This document shows, piece by piece, positions 31,960 to 44,741 of a stretch of DNA of 64,000 bases. Within the stretch, counting starts at the first letter, position 1. Each line of letters starts with the position of its first letter. The notes beneath the pieces were generated by a model that was not told where the DNA came from, made no database searches, and was given only the letters and a program-made list of their open reading frames with translations. The stretch is from contig OZ316896.1 of the NCBI GenBank assembly GCA_973895155.1, positions 3,286,001 to 3,350,000 on the forward strand, read 5' to 3'. This stretch comes from Marsupella aquatica. Lineage: Eukaryota > Marchantiophyta. A program made the position numbers and the translations under genes.

Positions 31960-34906
31960 TCATGAAATGAAATAAAGGTGTACATCTAGTACTGTATTTG
32001 AAATTTTTGAGACCTCTGCGATAACAAAGTACTCGAAGCGCTTATTGTAACAAGAGTAACACTCTTTGAAAAATAAGATTTCTCAACAATACTCTCTTAG
32101 ATTAAAATCTGAGGTGGCTTTGCTGCAACAAAATAAGTCAAACCCCTCGTTAACACAAGGGCAACACTCTATGGAAAATAGTATTCCATCTCAAGAGCAA
32201 TTCTTTATGAAAATCAAGATTTGTCCCTTGTTTTCCTATTGGAAATTGTTATATTGATTCATATGTCATTGTGGTTCTTGTTTCCCCCTTTTGTGGGAGT
32301 TTTGCGATCTACTATAAACATAAAAATATTCTTGAAAAAAAATTGAGTTAATTTTGCTTTTGCTCATTGAACAAACTACTTGAGACGCTATGAGTAAATT
32401 GTGAAGAGCTTAGTCTACACATAACTAAGTTTATTTACCATAATGGTTAAAGTGACTAGCTTGAGGGAATAGAATATGAAGAGAATACAACGAGTCTTGC
32501 AATCAATGATGGTACATGGTACCTTTGGACAAAAATGGACAGAGATGGTGATTTGACATGCATGGTACTTTTGGATAGTTGGACAGAAGTGATGATCAGA
32601 CAAGGTATTTTTGTACACAAGTGTAAAATATAGTATCCAAGCATATATGATTGTGAGTTTGAGTCAAGACCATCCAAGTTTGGTTTGTCCATGGGGGCTT
32701 CATAAACAACCTCCCAATCCATCTGGGCTTTAAGTATTTTTGACGCAATTAGATAGTTTATATTGAAAGATTTTTCTGATTTGAGATCGTAGGTATTAGT
32801 ACATAGGTATGCTTTGGGCTTGCACTGATTAATCCATAGGTATGCCGGGAGGTATGCTTTGACCTTGCACTAATTAGTATGTACTAGGTAAAGTACCAAT
32901 TAAGGCCCTGCCACAGTTTGAGGCCCGGTTGAGGATTGAGGCCTTCTCAAAGGATTGAGGGTCATGCATCATCATTTCTAAGTAGACTCTTATTGACTTT
33001 GATGATAGTAGGCGACACTGCATGAAGAACATACCTTAAATTTATGACAAAGATATATACTTGATGGACCCGAAGAACATACCTTAAATTTATGACAAAG
33101 ATATATACTTGATGGACCCCTAAATTAAAACTTGTTACTTGAAGGACATCCCACATCCTCACTTATTTCCCTCCTACTCATCACACAAAACGGGACACAA
33201 AAATAAAGTAAGTATATGGTTTGTTTATTGGGTTGAGCAAAATGGTTTTAAATTTTTGTAGAAGAACATTGGGTTCTTAAAATACAATTTTGAAAATTAT
33301 AAGAAAAGAGAGGGTTTTAGAAAAGTAGTCCAAAAAATTATTATTATTATTTTTGAGTATGCTTAATAGCTAAAAATGTCGAGAGTGTTATGAGACCCCT
33401 TTAGAGTGGAGCCCAAGATAAGGGGATTTTTTGCGGATTAAGGTTATCAAAGTTGTATCACTCATGGGGTCCATCAAGTTAGTATCATTTTTCATTTTGG
33501 ATCTATTTAAACATATATCTCCAATTTATTAATAGGCTTGTAGATGTCAATTTGTTTGGAAACGAACCCCCGAAGCGCTGACCCCCTTCAAGAATACATC
33601 TCCGGAACTGCAGATCAAAACCCAACAGCACAATTAGCGCTATTTCAGAAAGCAATTCAAGTTCTTGTGTTAAGAATGAAATCAAACAACAATCAATATT
33701 CAATTTCTTGGTTAGACAGGTCTTGGACAAATGCTGTCCAATGAGCTCAATATCATACAATTTCATTCACCCTAAGAAAGATATAATAATATTATTTTCA
33801 ATTGGTTCTCTACTCTTTCCTTGAGTCCATTGGTAGTGTCATCCTTTTAAAAGTTACTGAACTAAAAAACTTGATCATAGTAACGATGGCAAGGTCTTGA
33901 AAAATCCTTTCAACAGAGGTCAAGATGGCTCACTTATCCTTAGTAACAAGGAAGATATGAATTTAAAACTAAGTTGCTCTTTGTTTTTGGTAGTTGCTGA
34001 TTAATTGGCAAGGATAGACCTTTTCATAAGTCTCTTGTTAGTGAACCAAAATTGTTGATCGTAATAAGGTTCGAAAGGTCTTGAAAACTCCTTTCCAATG
34101 AGCTCAAATCTCCAATTGGTGTTGAGTAACAATAACATATTAAGAATTTCAAAAAATAACTGTCAATTTCAATTTCAGGTTTTGTATACAGTTGCAGCAG
34201 ATACAATAGGGGCATATATTGTGCCATTAAAGTGATCTCTTGCAACATTAACTTAAAAAAAATTGAATGTATATATATAAGAATTATAGATGACCCTATT
34301 TCATGGATGGTGGTAATTAGTATCATGCACACATTAGTGTCACCCTGTCATTTCCCTTCCTCAATTTTTTCCTTTCTATGTGTACGTGTACAAGCTTATA
34401 AGGCATTGCCCCGGGAGAAGCCAGGTAACCTGAGCTAGGCCAGTCCATTACCTCCTCTTGGGGATAGGTTACCCTGCACCACATTATTTACCGACACTAC
34501 CCAAAATAATTTAGCCACCAAAACTTAGACTATGTGAGTGTAACTCTGAAGAGTGCAACCAGTCTTTCCTTGAAGTGAGAATTTACACACATATTAACGG
34601 ATGAGAGTCCTTGCCAATGACACAAAAATGTTTTCAAAACGTTTAAACTGGTATATTCTCCAAATTAAACTCAATCGCCCAGATTTGACATTACTCACGT
34701 CGAACCCAACCTCCACGGCCTCAGATTTGACATCACTCACAACTCACATCGCACGGCCATAATGTGACTGTACCCATCAAGTACATAATTTTTGCTACGT
34801 GGAGGAATCTCAGAAGGCCCTAAGTGACACCTAGACAAAATGACCGGTCCCCTCATGAGTCCCCTCCAGACTTTAATGCACTGCCGTGCCTCCGTCCGCA
34901 CGATCC
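31960..34906. other. Intergenic, AT-rich with small repeats
   Basis: No gene is supported. It holds a 48-bp tandem pair (33024-33119), a diverged pair with GGTACNTTTGGA near 32517 and 32564, and a diverged repeat around 33842-33950 and 34020-34130 (TGATCRTARTAA then GGTCTTGAAAA). The upstream part of the DUF7869-like gene could lie just to the right of 31960, but no frame was recognised there. Confidence 0.45.
33024..33119. repeat. 48-bp exact tandem pair
   Basis: The units at 33024-33071 and 33072-33119 begin GAAGAACATACCTTAAATTT. Confidence 0.9.
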
Positions 34907-35110
34907 AGCAGGCGCTCGATCCATCCAAGCCTTCCGTGGAACGAGCGATTGGACTGGCCGTATCTTAGACAGTGACGCTTGGGGAGAGCGATACAGATGC
35001 CGCACGATTGAGCAGCGCTCGATCCATCCAAGCCTTCCGTTGAACAAGCGATTGACTGTATTTAAGCAGTGAAGCTAAGGGAGAGTGATACAGTTGTGAG
35101 GAGAGTTGAG
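34907..35110. repeat. ~100-bp diverged tandem pair
   Basis: Both units carry CTCGATCCATCCAAGCCTTCC, then GAGCGATT or AAGCGATT, and GGGAGAGNGATACAG. They are followed within 80 bases by the 77-bp minisatellite. Confidence 0.7.
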
Positions 35111-35186
35111 TTGCCAGACGAATTTGGTCTGTTGCCCTGTGAGACTGTGAGACTTCTGAGCTCACCGCTGCGGAGTTGTTTCTTCT

Positions 35187-35690
35187 GCGGAACTCATCGG
35201 GCTTCGGCTCCGTCAGTCGCTGCCCCAGCTGCACGAGTCCACGGCTGCGGAATTCTTCGATCTGCGGAACTCATCGGGCTTCGGCTCCTTCAATCGCTGC
35301 CCCAGCTGCACGAGGTCACGGCTGCGTAATTCTTCGATCCGCAGAACTCATCGGGCTTCAGCTCCTTCAATCACTGCCCCAGCTGCACTAGCTGGAATTG
35401 TTTCTTTTGCGGAACTCATCGGGCTTCGGCTCCCTCGACCGCTGCCCCAGCTGCACGAGCTCACGGCTACGGAATTGTTTCTTCTGCGGTACTCATCGGG
35501 CTTCGGCTCCGTTAGTCGCTACCCCAGCTGCACGAGCTCCCGGCTGCGGAATTGTTTCTTCTGCGGAACTCATCGGGCTTCGGCTCCGTCAGTCGCTGCC
35601 CCAGCTGCACGAGCTCACGGCTGCGGAATTGTTATTCTGCGGAACTCATCGGGCTTCGGCTCCGTCAGTCGCTGCCCCAGCTGCACTTGA
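35187..35690. repeat. 77-bp minisatellite, seven units, upstream of the F-box gene
   Basis: Units start at 35187, 35264, 35341, 35409, 35486, 35563 and 35639, each with GCGGAACTCATCGGGCTTCGG or a near match, then GCTGCCCCAGCTGCACGAG. One unit is 68 bp and one is 76 bp; the others are 77 bp. The array ends about 220 bases before the F-box ATG. Plus-strand frames of 71-166 codons across it are artefacts of the repeat. Confidence 0.9.
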
Positions 35691-35911
35691 TATCATCGAG
35701 CGAGCGAGCGAGCTGCACTTGATACTAGTTTTTGGTGTATTTTTAGAGGACGAATCAGGACAAATTAGGTGTGCAATCATGTTCATTACGTACTTTGTGA
35801 TGTTGTCAGATAATGTGAATGAACTTCATCTTCAACAAGTCTTTTCCTCAAGATCGATCACTCCATCAGGCATCAAGACTGTGTTTGCAGGCAACTGAAT
35901 CCAAACTTGCG

Positions 35912-37087
35912 ATGACGTCCAAAGTTGAGGGAAATTCTCAACGTCTTCTTCCAGGGATCCTTGATGATATAGCTTTGAACAAGGTTATCCCGAAGCTGCA
36001 GTGGAGAGACCTGTATGCTCTGTCGGCAGTGTCTTCTGACTGGTGCCGGGTAATTCGAAGTCGTCAAGCCTACAATTTAAGAGTGCTTCACCACTCTAAA
36101 GAGACGGCTGTTCTCGTCAGATGTGAAAATGATGACCGCAATCATGGTTGGTTTGCTCTATATTCGTTGACAGATAATTCCTGTCGTCCACTTCCTCGTA
36201 TCCCTGACATTGCCAATCAACTGTTCCCAACTTGTAAATGCGTGTCATTGGAGGGGAAAATATACATCTTGGGAGGATTCAATTGGGGGAATCCGGAGGT
36301 CAGTCGTAAGGTGTATGCTTTGGACCTAGTTGAGCAAGGTCAATGGAAACGGTGTGCAGATATGATCCAGGCCAGAGAGGATTTTGCATGTAGTGTCATG
36401 GACGGCAAGATTTTCGTACTTGGAGGAGTTGATAGGAGGGTCAGCTGTGGATCAGAGGTTTATAACCCCAATGAAGACACTTGGTCTCCGATTAGTGCAC
36501 CGCCAGCATGGGTTGTTTCAGATCAAGTTGAAGTTGTTGGAGATGAGTTTATGCTGACCAGACCTGCAGTGAAATCGCTTCCAGTCTATGATGCTAATAA
36601 TAATGACGAAGTCTTTTTCAATCGTGATGAAGTTTTCGACGTTTATAACCCCACCAGGAACCAGTGGAGGAGAGAGACACTCAGTTCCCGGTCAAGTCGA
36701 AATTCGTTGTTTTTCATGGCACACGGTAAACTCCACCAGATGCGTGATGCGAGTAGCCATCGTATAGAAGTCCACAATGCTGATGAAAACTCATGGTCAC
36801 ATTTGCATTCATCCATATTTACATCAATGGGACCAATTGACTGGACCGTGGTGGAGCCGCTTGCTGTTTTGGCAGTGAAGGATGAGTTGTTAGCTGTAGT
36901 GGCCTGGTGGACCAGAGGGGCTGCCAGGACTGGTAATGTAAACGGATATTGTCTTCTTCGAAGTGAAGCCTTCGGTACTAACACCCAAGCCATCCGGTGG
37001 CAGAGGGCACCTAATCTGGATTCTCCCTTCGGACGGAGATGGATGAATATCTTCCCCAGATTTTCCATGTGTCCCATTGAGCTTTGA
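35912..37087 (+). CDS. F-box/kelch-repeat protein
   Basis: Intact frame of 391 residues from MTSKVEGNSQ. An N-terminal F-box-like segment (LLPGILDDIALNKVIPKLQW through DLYALSAVSSDWCRVI) would bind SKP1 in an SCF ubiquitin ligase. Kelch-type repeats follow (EGKIYILGGFNWGN, MDGKIFVLGGVDRR, VYNPNEDTWSP, VYNPTRNQWRR), forming a substrate-binding propeller. The frame is open upstream to an ATG at 35819, but the internal ATG at 35912 fits the F-box start and is the one conserved in the pseudogene. A GLP pseudogene follows 300 bases downstream and a 77-bp minisatellite lies upstream. It is the only intact member in the window. The substrate is unknown. Confidence 0.82.
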   Translation: MTSKVEGNSQRLLPGILDDIALNKVIPKLQWRDLYALSAVSSDWCRVIRSRQAYNLRVLHHSKETAVLVRCENDDRNHGWFALYSLTDNSCRPLPRIPDIANQLFPTCKCVSLEGKIYILGGFNWGNPEVSRKVYALDLVEQGQWKRCADMIQAREDFACSVMDGKIFVLGGVDRRVSCGSEVYNPNEDTWSPISAPPAWVVSDQVEVVGDEFMLTRPAVKSLPVYDANNNDEVFFNRDEVFDVYNPTRNQWRRETLSSRSSRNSLFFMAHGKLHQMRDASSHRIEVHNADENSWSHLHSSIFTSMGPIDWTVVEPLAVLAVKDELLAVVAWWTRGAARTGNVNGYCLLRSEAFGTNTQAIRWQRAPNLDSPFGRRWMNIFPRFSMCPIEL

Positions 37088-37382
37088 GAGCATTTTGGAG
37101 GTTGAGTTGTGCTTGAGCTGTGCATTCAGTTCAGTGCACGTTCTGGAAAACCATTTCCGGGTACGGTATGATCTGGGTTATTGAGAGCTAAATCGGATTG
37201 ATGTATTCATTTTGAGGTTCTGGGAGACCCGTCGAAAACTTTAGTCAGTTGTTTGGGACGAGGTTGCTGCATTGATCACGAGCTTGGCGCAGAAGTTCGT
37301 AGGTTCTGTCAAACTGGGCATCGGGGCAAGATTGTAATCGTTTTTGATATTTAGGCCCTTCCGTTCATTTTTTTCTACCATA

Positions 37383-38090
37383 ATGGGTCTTACAGTTACA
37401 GCGGTGCTCTACCAAAGACTTTTTCTGAGGATCCTCGCCATGACATCCATTTTCATTGGAGTATTAAGAGGAAGTGATCCTGATCCATTGCAAGATTTCT
37501 GCGTGGCCGATTTGCAAGCAGCAGGGCCTCTCGCCAATGGCTACGCATGCATACCTGCAAGCTAGCTATGCCACAACGGAAATTCGCGTTCTCCTGACTG
37601 GCCAACGCCGCCAATCCAACAGGCAATCGGACTAATTAACGGTGCTGCAACGTTCGGATGTGTTCGTAATTCACCTGCACTCAACACACTGGACATCAAC
37701 CCTGGCGGCCGGAATCATCATGCCACACACCCACAACTTGGCCACCGAGATCATCTTCTGCCTGGAGGCCGAGACTTACACCGGTTTTGTCACCAATAGC
37801 CACAATCCTTCAGTCCCCAACAAGCTATTCGCCAAGGTCGTCAAGAACGAGGGGCTAAGGCGTTCATTTTCCTGAGAGTTCTGCTGCACTTCGAGCTCAA
37901 GAAGGGCACGGTGCCGGCAGTGGCCTTGAACGTGCTGAACAGTCAATATCCCGAGATTCAGCTCATGCCTGTGAGTTTATGTGGGATTGGCATCGATCCT
38001 GAGCTTCTGGCGAAGTCGGTCTTCATCACAGAGACTGAGTTGGCAGGCTTGGCAACCATCTTGTCGCAATTTGACGATGTGTTCGCCTAG
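37383..38090 (+). pseudogene. Germin-like protein pseudogene, nearly full length
   Basis: It starts with ATG, a hydrophobic signal peptide and SDPDPLQDFCVADLQAAGPL, a typical GLP N-terminus. A stop follows at about 37563. In another frame cupin motif 1 appears (MPHTHNLATEIIFCLEAE, with the HTH and Glu metal ligands). In a third frame motif 2 follows (VLLHFELKKGTVPAVALNVL), then the C-terminus FDDVFA and TAG at 38088. At least two frameshifts and a stop break it, while the ligand residues remain. GLPs are secreted Mn cupins (oxalate oxidase or superoxide dismutase activity in some). It lies directly 3' of the F-box/kelch gene, as its truncated relative does at 25641. Confidence 0.85.
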
Positions 38091-38637
38091 GCTTAGTCCG
38101 AATTTCGCCAGCGACACCTTGTGCAGTTTCGTTCGCGGGATCTTTAAGCATGTTTTCTGTTATGATTTAGTGTAAAGCTGTTAGACAAAGCTCTTTAGTC
38201 TTCTTGTCCGATCTGTACCACCTGGAATACTTGGGAGAGAGGTTGAGGTAGTCAGTTCGTTCATCATTGATGCTCAGGTTTCCTTGTAGGTAGTATCATA
38301 CAGTCGCAGTTCGTCATGTGTTCGGAGTGGCACAATTATTTCTATTAGCAGTTGAGCATTTTTTTTCATCAATCATTCATCAAGGCTTTGATTTATCGCT
38401 CAAGAAGATTTTCAGGAGTGTTCGAGAGACCAACAGTACTTCTCTCGAGCCTTCGATTCAATAAATAATCAGCATTGAGTTCTCGGAGTTTTACTCAGAC
38501 CGATTAGAAATGTAATACTCAACATATGTGTATCTGGGGATGGTTGATCATTCTGCTATCTGACGAACGCTTGGGCTCTAGGCACGTTGCATGATTGACA
38601 GACGACAGGGTTGGTTAATTTGATGAAGAGTAGTTTA
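38091..38637. other. 3' flank of the GLP pseudogene, up to the gap
   Basis: No gene is seen. Contig 1 ends here at the run of N. There is no similarity to the sequence that starts after the gap. Confidence 0.5.
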
Positions 38638-38737
38638 NNNNNNNNNNNNNNNNNNNNNNNNNNNNNNNNNNNNNNNNNNNNNNNNNNNNNNNNNNNNNNN
38701 NNNNNNNNNNNNNNNNNNNNNNNNNNNNNNNNNNNNN
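38638..38737. other. Assembly gap, 100 N
   Basis: Exactly 100 N, a size commonly used for gaps of unknown length. The sequence after it starts in the middle of an AIG1-C copy, so the two sides are separate contigs and their distance and adjacency are not proven. Confidence 0.98.
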
Positions 38738-39317
38738 AGACATCGAGAAAAATCACGGAGTTTTCACTCATTACATTTACGTGTGCAAGCAAGATCGCCA
38801 CGATATGTTAGAAGAAGATACCTGGAACTTATTTCTGCGGCTTTTCGGTGAAAAGATCGCAAAAAATTTCACTGTAGTGATTACCGATTCAACCCCACAG
38901 TGGATAGAGAAGCACGTGGAGCAATTGCGGAAGCAGTTCAAACTCTGCAATCATTTTCTGAGCGTCCAATTTCCCCCAGTGGATGCGACAGACGAAGAGT
39001 TGGAGGAGGAGAACCAGGAGGGGCGATTGACATCTCTCAGGGAGCTCGAGGACGCTTTTACGAAACAGAACCGAAATGAGGTATTTGGCAAATACGGAGG
39101 GACTTCGAAGACGGCTCTGGGTATCGAAATAGCACATATCCGTAACGTTAAGAATTGCGAGACGACTTTCACAGGCAGAGCTGTAGCATCAACGGCCAAA
39201 CGAGTGTTGAAAATTAGTGGTTATGGACTGCAAGTTTGGCAAGACTTGCGAGAGGAATCTCATACCGAGAGAGCTCGTAAAGACATTCTGGGACAGGAGT
39301 CGAATTTTGATTACTAA
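38738..39317 (+). CDS. AIG1-C copy, 5' end lost in the gap
   Basis: This is the last 192 codons of the AIG1-C frame (from DIEKNHGVFT) to the stop, with no change seen against 15963-16542. The P-loop and the N-terminal pseudo-G domain would lie in or beyond the gap. The ATG at 38781 is internal and not a start. Whether this copy is complete in the genome cannot be seen. Confidence 0.85.
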
Positions 39318-41583
39318 GCAAAGGCAACGGCGAGGTGGAATGAGAAGAACCAGGTCTGCCCCTCTTTCAGAAGACCATGTTTTGGTGGAGCAAGCGCACT
39401 AGGACTAGCACATATCCTATCTTAGTAGTGCCAGGAAGTATCAGCATACTTAGGTTAGCACTTGAAATGCCTTACGTTAGCACTCTTGAATGCACTTCGT
39501 GAATTTTCTCTCTGTGCCTTTAAGGGGCATTTGTGTAGAACAATGCCAACTGAAGTGAAGATGTGATTTTTCTCTTTATAATTTTCGGGGCATTCTCCTC
39601 CAATTTTACTAAGAAGAAAAATCTCTTAGGCCTTTTATGATTTCACATGAGTAGAGGTCAAGATGTTTGTGACAGGGCTTTTCAAGAGTTTTTAGCCTCT
39701 TTTCGGGAATGCTCCACAACATATCATTCTGTAGAGCTACTTGAGGCAGGCTATGATCAGAGATGCCTTGATGGCAAGATCTATTGACACCAATTTCGCC
39801 TTTACTCTTGTCTGCAGTCAGCCAATAGTGAGGATCGTCCAGATTGAAGGGGGTCTGAAGGATGCCATGATTCTTAATACAAGCCCATACTCTGCCCTAA
39901 CTTGGATTCTCTCAGTTGCCTTTGTTTGGTTTCTCTGATTACTAGTGCAAATCTCCAGGCGGATGCAACTCAATGGAGGGCTCCCTATACCCAGACTCAG
40001 TATGTCTGTCCCTGCTCAAAGTAGGCATAGTCTAAATATCAAAATTTGTTGCTACCAGAGAAATTACCAAGCCCTGTGTCTCAAACAAAGCATAGTCTAA
40101 ATATCAACACTTGTTCATACCAGAAAAAAGGGCCTATGGCTTCCCTCTACTGATTAGGTCATGAAGGGTAGATGGTGGTTACGAATGATAGTTACCCAGA
40201 TAGTAACTAAGGTGCTTTATAATTTCTTTACGTTTGTTTCTGGCTATCTCTTTTTGGTGCGAGTGGGCAAGGTGGTGGATGCCCCAGATATCACACGGAG
40301 ATTCCCAATCACTCAACTGGAATGTCTTTTCATGGAGATTCAAACCTGGAATGAAAGGCCACAATGTTTCATGATACGACAAATGATTGTAGATTAATTA
40401 TATGTGCATAATTATAGTAAAGTTCCCTTTCTCAGTTACGAATCACAGCTTCTAAGTAAGTTCACATTCAAGAGAAACTAGATCCGACTGTTGAAAATAA
40501 TGTTCCTAGTGACTGTCTTGCCTATTATCACTAATGTGACTATGTTTGGATTTCTTTCATACTCAGTTTATCGTAAATCTAAAGTAGATCTATTGTTCTT
40601 TGCTTGACTTATTTGATCACAAAACCAATTGAATAATGTCAGACTTGCTCATTAAGCCTAAACTGCGATTTTCCTATACTCAAGAAGAATCTGAACTCAC
40701 ATCTTCTCATTCCAGCCCTCCCCAAAAAAACGCTTCTCCAATACTTAGCTGCCAAGACGGACTTCTAAAAGGAATTTGTGCTGTATGTGATCACAAAACT
40801 CACTCCTTCACACCTCCTTCAGCTAAAACTGAAATTCTTCTATATATATACTCAAGAAGAAACTGAATCCATAATCTCCTCTAATCCCCATTCTATTCAA
40901 GGGCCACCAGCACAGTAATTTCTCCAAAATAACACTCAACTGACAAACACAATTGAAGGATAAACAAGTACTCTACCTTGGTGACTGGTATGTCAATAGT
41001 TCTCTTCCACTCCAATGCACGGGAACACTTGGTGTGCTCAGTCCACCGTAGGCAACAGGGATGTTCTCTCCACTAACTAATTAATCTGCAGTCCAGAAAA
41101 AACAAATGAGCTTATGCAGTGCTAGCCCGTGAGTAGGTGATTTATCTTTGAACGTCAAAGAACCAGGCAAAGGACGAGTACAAATTTGGCTCCCTAGGTT
41201 GGTGATAGGAAAATGCTATTTTTCTACTTAGGGTGTAATGAGAGAGCATGCTCTTTGTCCGGGCATGAATAGACACCTGAAAACTAGCTCAAGTGTCAGT
41301 TGCATCATTCTTGGCAGCAATAATTGGTTCCAATGACAAAGTCATCATCACCTACTGTTGTCATGATTCACAGAAACTTACTAGAGCTCCACTCTTGAGA
41401 TCAACCTCCTCATCAACTGCCAGAAGGACGCGTTGTGCAAATGTGGTCCAACTGAGTGAGAAATGACATTGTTGAAACTGAGTCTGCTTTGTATTATTTA
41501 GTTTCAATTTTTAATGAAGACATGGTTGTGGACAATTTGAGTAAAGACATGTCCAAGCATGTCTTTGAGATGGGCAGCATTCA
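39318..41583. other. Copy of 16543-18808, intergenic
   Basis: Same content as the first copy; no gene. Confidence 0.5.
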
Positions 41584-42065
41584 AACCAACTGGCTTAGGT
41601 CAGTTGGCTAGGGGATGAGCCTGGAACTAAAAGGTCCCACTTCAATTCCCCCTCCAGACATAGGGTTGTGGAGGGTATATGTCTATGGGTGGGATGGGTT
41701 TTGAGAGTAGTGGATCATGGGAGTTCGGATTATCTACTCGGTCCCTGGTTGTCCACTTTGTGGCCCTGGTTTAATCGTCTCTCTCTCCTAGTGCGGGTTC
41801 CCTTTGCATCCATGAGAGCTCACCCTGGTATGGGTTCCCTACAAAGAAAGTGTCACTATTGGGGTGGGGAGTGTTCTTCCCCATTTTGGTTAAAGACAAA
41901 AACAAGGGTGGCATGGGATGGTGAGCTCTGCTGCAGCGCCTGCAACCAGAGCAATTGCAACCTCGATGGGCATTTTGGGTTCTTGAGATTGTGCCAGGTT
42001 GCATTAGGGAGCATTGAGCTTAGTTTTGTCAGGCCAGTATGTGTTTCGTTTAGTTGCCAAAAGTA
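41584..42065 (+). mobile_element. SINE-like element, copy of 18809-19290
   Basis: Part of the 14-kb duplicate, so it is not an independent insertion. It has the same tRNA-like head and body. Confidence 0.45.
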
Positions 42066-44138
42066 AGTCCTCCCTCTTTAATAAGATTCTCCTATACTTT
42101 CACTTAAATTAGTGAAAATAAAAATATATGAGCGCTTTAATTGTATTACTGTCCAGAGCACCATGGCCAATAATAGCCCCTCAAAACTAGTGAATTAGCC
42201 CTCGTTTTTGGGGTCGTGGGATATTGACTGTAAAGCTGGTTCTTGCAAAGAAAGGTTTCAGTGGTTGAGTATTTGATGGTATGAACATATATTTGTGAAT
42301 TGATTAATATGGCCGGGGATCGAAATGATGTTATTTGTTCGAATATAATGGAAAGATAGCGTCGCGCACACATTCATTGCTTACTTTCAATCCCTTGCTG
42401 GTTGAGTCACTAGCAAGTTCCGATTAGTTTCTGACGACGTTTTAATTCACGTCTAAGTTATATGCAGATGTTCTTTGTTTGGGTTAAAACGTTAAGCACT
42501 TGTTAATTCAACCCTAATTCAAAAAATCAGGGGATAAATACAGTCTTAAAACTAAGCTGGTGAAACTATATATACTTTCCAAATAACTCGAAGGCTTGCC
42601 TTTCTCACACTCAATAACATTCTCTAGAAACGGGTTTTGCTAGACTTGATACTGTTTCTATTGGTTTTCTTAAGTCCAAGATCCGGAATTCTTGAAGCCT
42701 TTTCGATTCTGAGTTTGACTTGGTCAACCAATGTTCACAGCTCGCCAATCTCGAGACTCGTCCCAGATGGCGTTTCTAAAGTTTTATTAGTAGTTTCGGA
42801 TCGACAGTCACCGTATTCCGTCCTGCTCATCTCGTGACAACAGATTTCGGATTGGATTTAGGACAAACTTGATCGACTGAAATTGGTGGCTCGAAGATCT
42901 ATTACATTGTCTCCCGAGAAGAAATTCTGAGCAAAGAAATAATGTTTGCCTTGATAAATGGTTAGTACAAATTTTCAATTAAATGCTAACACAGGTTGGG
43001 TCACTGTACTACGAACGTATTGAAGATTGAGTTGCTCGATAATGCTACGCTATGCAAGCTACCGCAGCCTGAGTGATCAAGGAGTTTGCCATCTGGACCT
43101 TCTAAACCTCTACTGCTGCTACATTTATAGCTACAGTGAAGGAACAGAACTAAACCCTTATATTGTGTTCTATCTAGAGAACCCGCTTCCTCTTCTCACC
43201 GCTAAGATTATGAAGTCAGTGGATGTAAAGAGTCAATGGCTCGAGATCAGAGAAACATATTCAGTTGTTGTAGTGTTGACGCCTTCATATCCGTCTAAGG
43301 CCAACTCAACTTCTTGCTTCGAATATGGGCCCTGGTCGAATGGACTTCGTAGGTAGTGCTGTATTTTCCAGATTACACAATAACTCGTCAGGCACATGAA
43401 CTGTAGTCATCATCACCACTGTCAAGTTGCGTGAGACGTCCCAGTTGAACGGGACCATTAACCGGATAGGCTAACGTGAACTCGGAATCCAATCGACGCA
43501 AACAAATATGACAAGTGAGCTCAGCGTAGATTGAGACAATGGAATCAGCTCTAGCGCTTTATTGACGAGTTCAACACATATATTGATAGCTGTAGAGAAT
43601 CCAAGAGCTAGAGGCCATTTCTATGTACTTCTACACCGGAATTCGCGTGCAGTCTATCAATCAGTACTAATCGTCCAGTCATTGTCCCTGGCGACCGTGA
43701 ATAGACGAGATTATTGTCTACTGTTATATACAATTTTTCTTCTAGTCAATCAACGATTCATTGACAAAGAGCAACCGGATTCTTAGGTATCGTTATTCAT
43801 AAGTATTAGGCGATCAACTCATCTACTGTATAAATACAAAAAATTATATATCTGGTCTAGTGGGATAATTGGGACTGGCTTATCCACTAATAATCAAATA
43901 GCTTTCATTGTCATGTGGCCAAAAAGCAGGAAATGATCCGAATCGTTCCCTCCTTCAGGTTTCGACATTGCTAGCTGTCCATCTTGGCATTCGTCCCGTG
44001 ACCGTTTATTGGTATTGTACCAGCCTTATTTTGACTGCTTCATCGACGCGACATAGCTCCGACTTGATCCAATCTTTTCCTGCTGGGTACATCGTAATCT
44101 ATGACGCCTCGCTGCAGCTTGGACTGCATCCTGTAAGA
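42066..44138. other. Copy of 19291-21363, intergenic with a small unknown ORF
   Basis: It contains the copy of the unrecognised 104-codon frame (43042-43356). Nothing else is supported. Confidence 0.4.
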
Positions 44139-44555
44139 CTATGCAGCATACTGGCACAGGCCAAAGCTGCACAGGTCCTTCGATGGGCACTTGTTGCCGC
44201 AAACTCCACAGTTGTTGGGGTCGTTGATCAAATTCGCGCACTTACCTGTGCAGCAAATTGAACCGAGAGGGCAACTATTCCCGCAGCTTCCGCAGTTAAA
44301 CATGTCGGTCGTGGTGTTAGTGCAAATGGATGCACCTGGGAGAAATCCAGTGTTTGGAAGTTTGCAGCAGGAGAGACCAGTTAGGCATGGAACAAGGCAG
44401 TTAGTGGACGGTGCAGCTGCCACACCAATCGAGGATGCCTCCTGCCCAGCCAGTCGGCGCCGCACAAACGACGATTCGCCGCACACGCCATCTATGACCA
44501 CGCCTGCCGCAATAGCCACGAGCAGGAGAGATAGCAGCGTCCCACGGTAGGCCAT
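44139..44555 (-). CDS. STIG1-like secreted protein, copy 2
   Basis: It encodes the same 138-residue protein as 21364-21780: a signal peptide of about 26 residues and a 16-Cys STIG1 domain. The upstream TATA box is kept at 44731-44741. Complete identity at the protein level agrees with alleles or a very recent duplication. Confidence 0.85.
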   Translation of the reverse strand: MAYRGTLLSLLLVAIAAGVVIDGVCGESSFVRRRLAGQEASSIGVAAAPSTNCLVPCLTGLSCCKLPNTGFLPGASICTNTTTDMFNCGSCGNSCPLGSICCTGKCANLINDPNNCGVCGNKCPSKDLCSFGLCQYAA

Positions 44556-44730
44556 CGGATGATCGATTGGACGGAGCTACCGAGCAGCGAGATCGAGGAG
44601 TATGTCGAAGAGAACTGGCTGCCGGGCTGCTGGCACGGAAGCTGACCGAAGAGTGCAGACGATAATGAAGTGCTCAAGCTCGATGTACAGTGGCGATGCT
44701 CCAGTAAATCCTTGGTAATATTGAAGTACT

Positions 44731-44741
44731 GATATATATAG
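44731..44741 (-). promoter_or_regulatory. TATA box of STIG1-like copy 2
   Basis: CTATATATATC on the minus strand, 176 bases upstream of the ATG, as in copy 1. Confidence 0.5.

Noticed and set aside
35398-35898. Repeat protein upstream of the F-box gene
   Set aside because: Frames are translations of the 77-bp minisatellite, which shifts frame at each unit.
38781-39317. Separate short AIG1 gene starting after the gap
   Set aside because: The Met is internal to AIG1-C, and the P-loop is simply lost in the gap.
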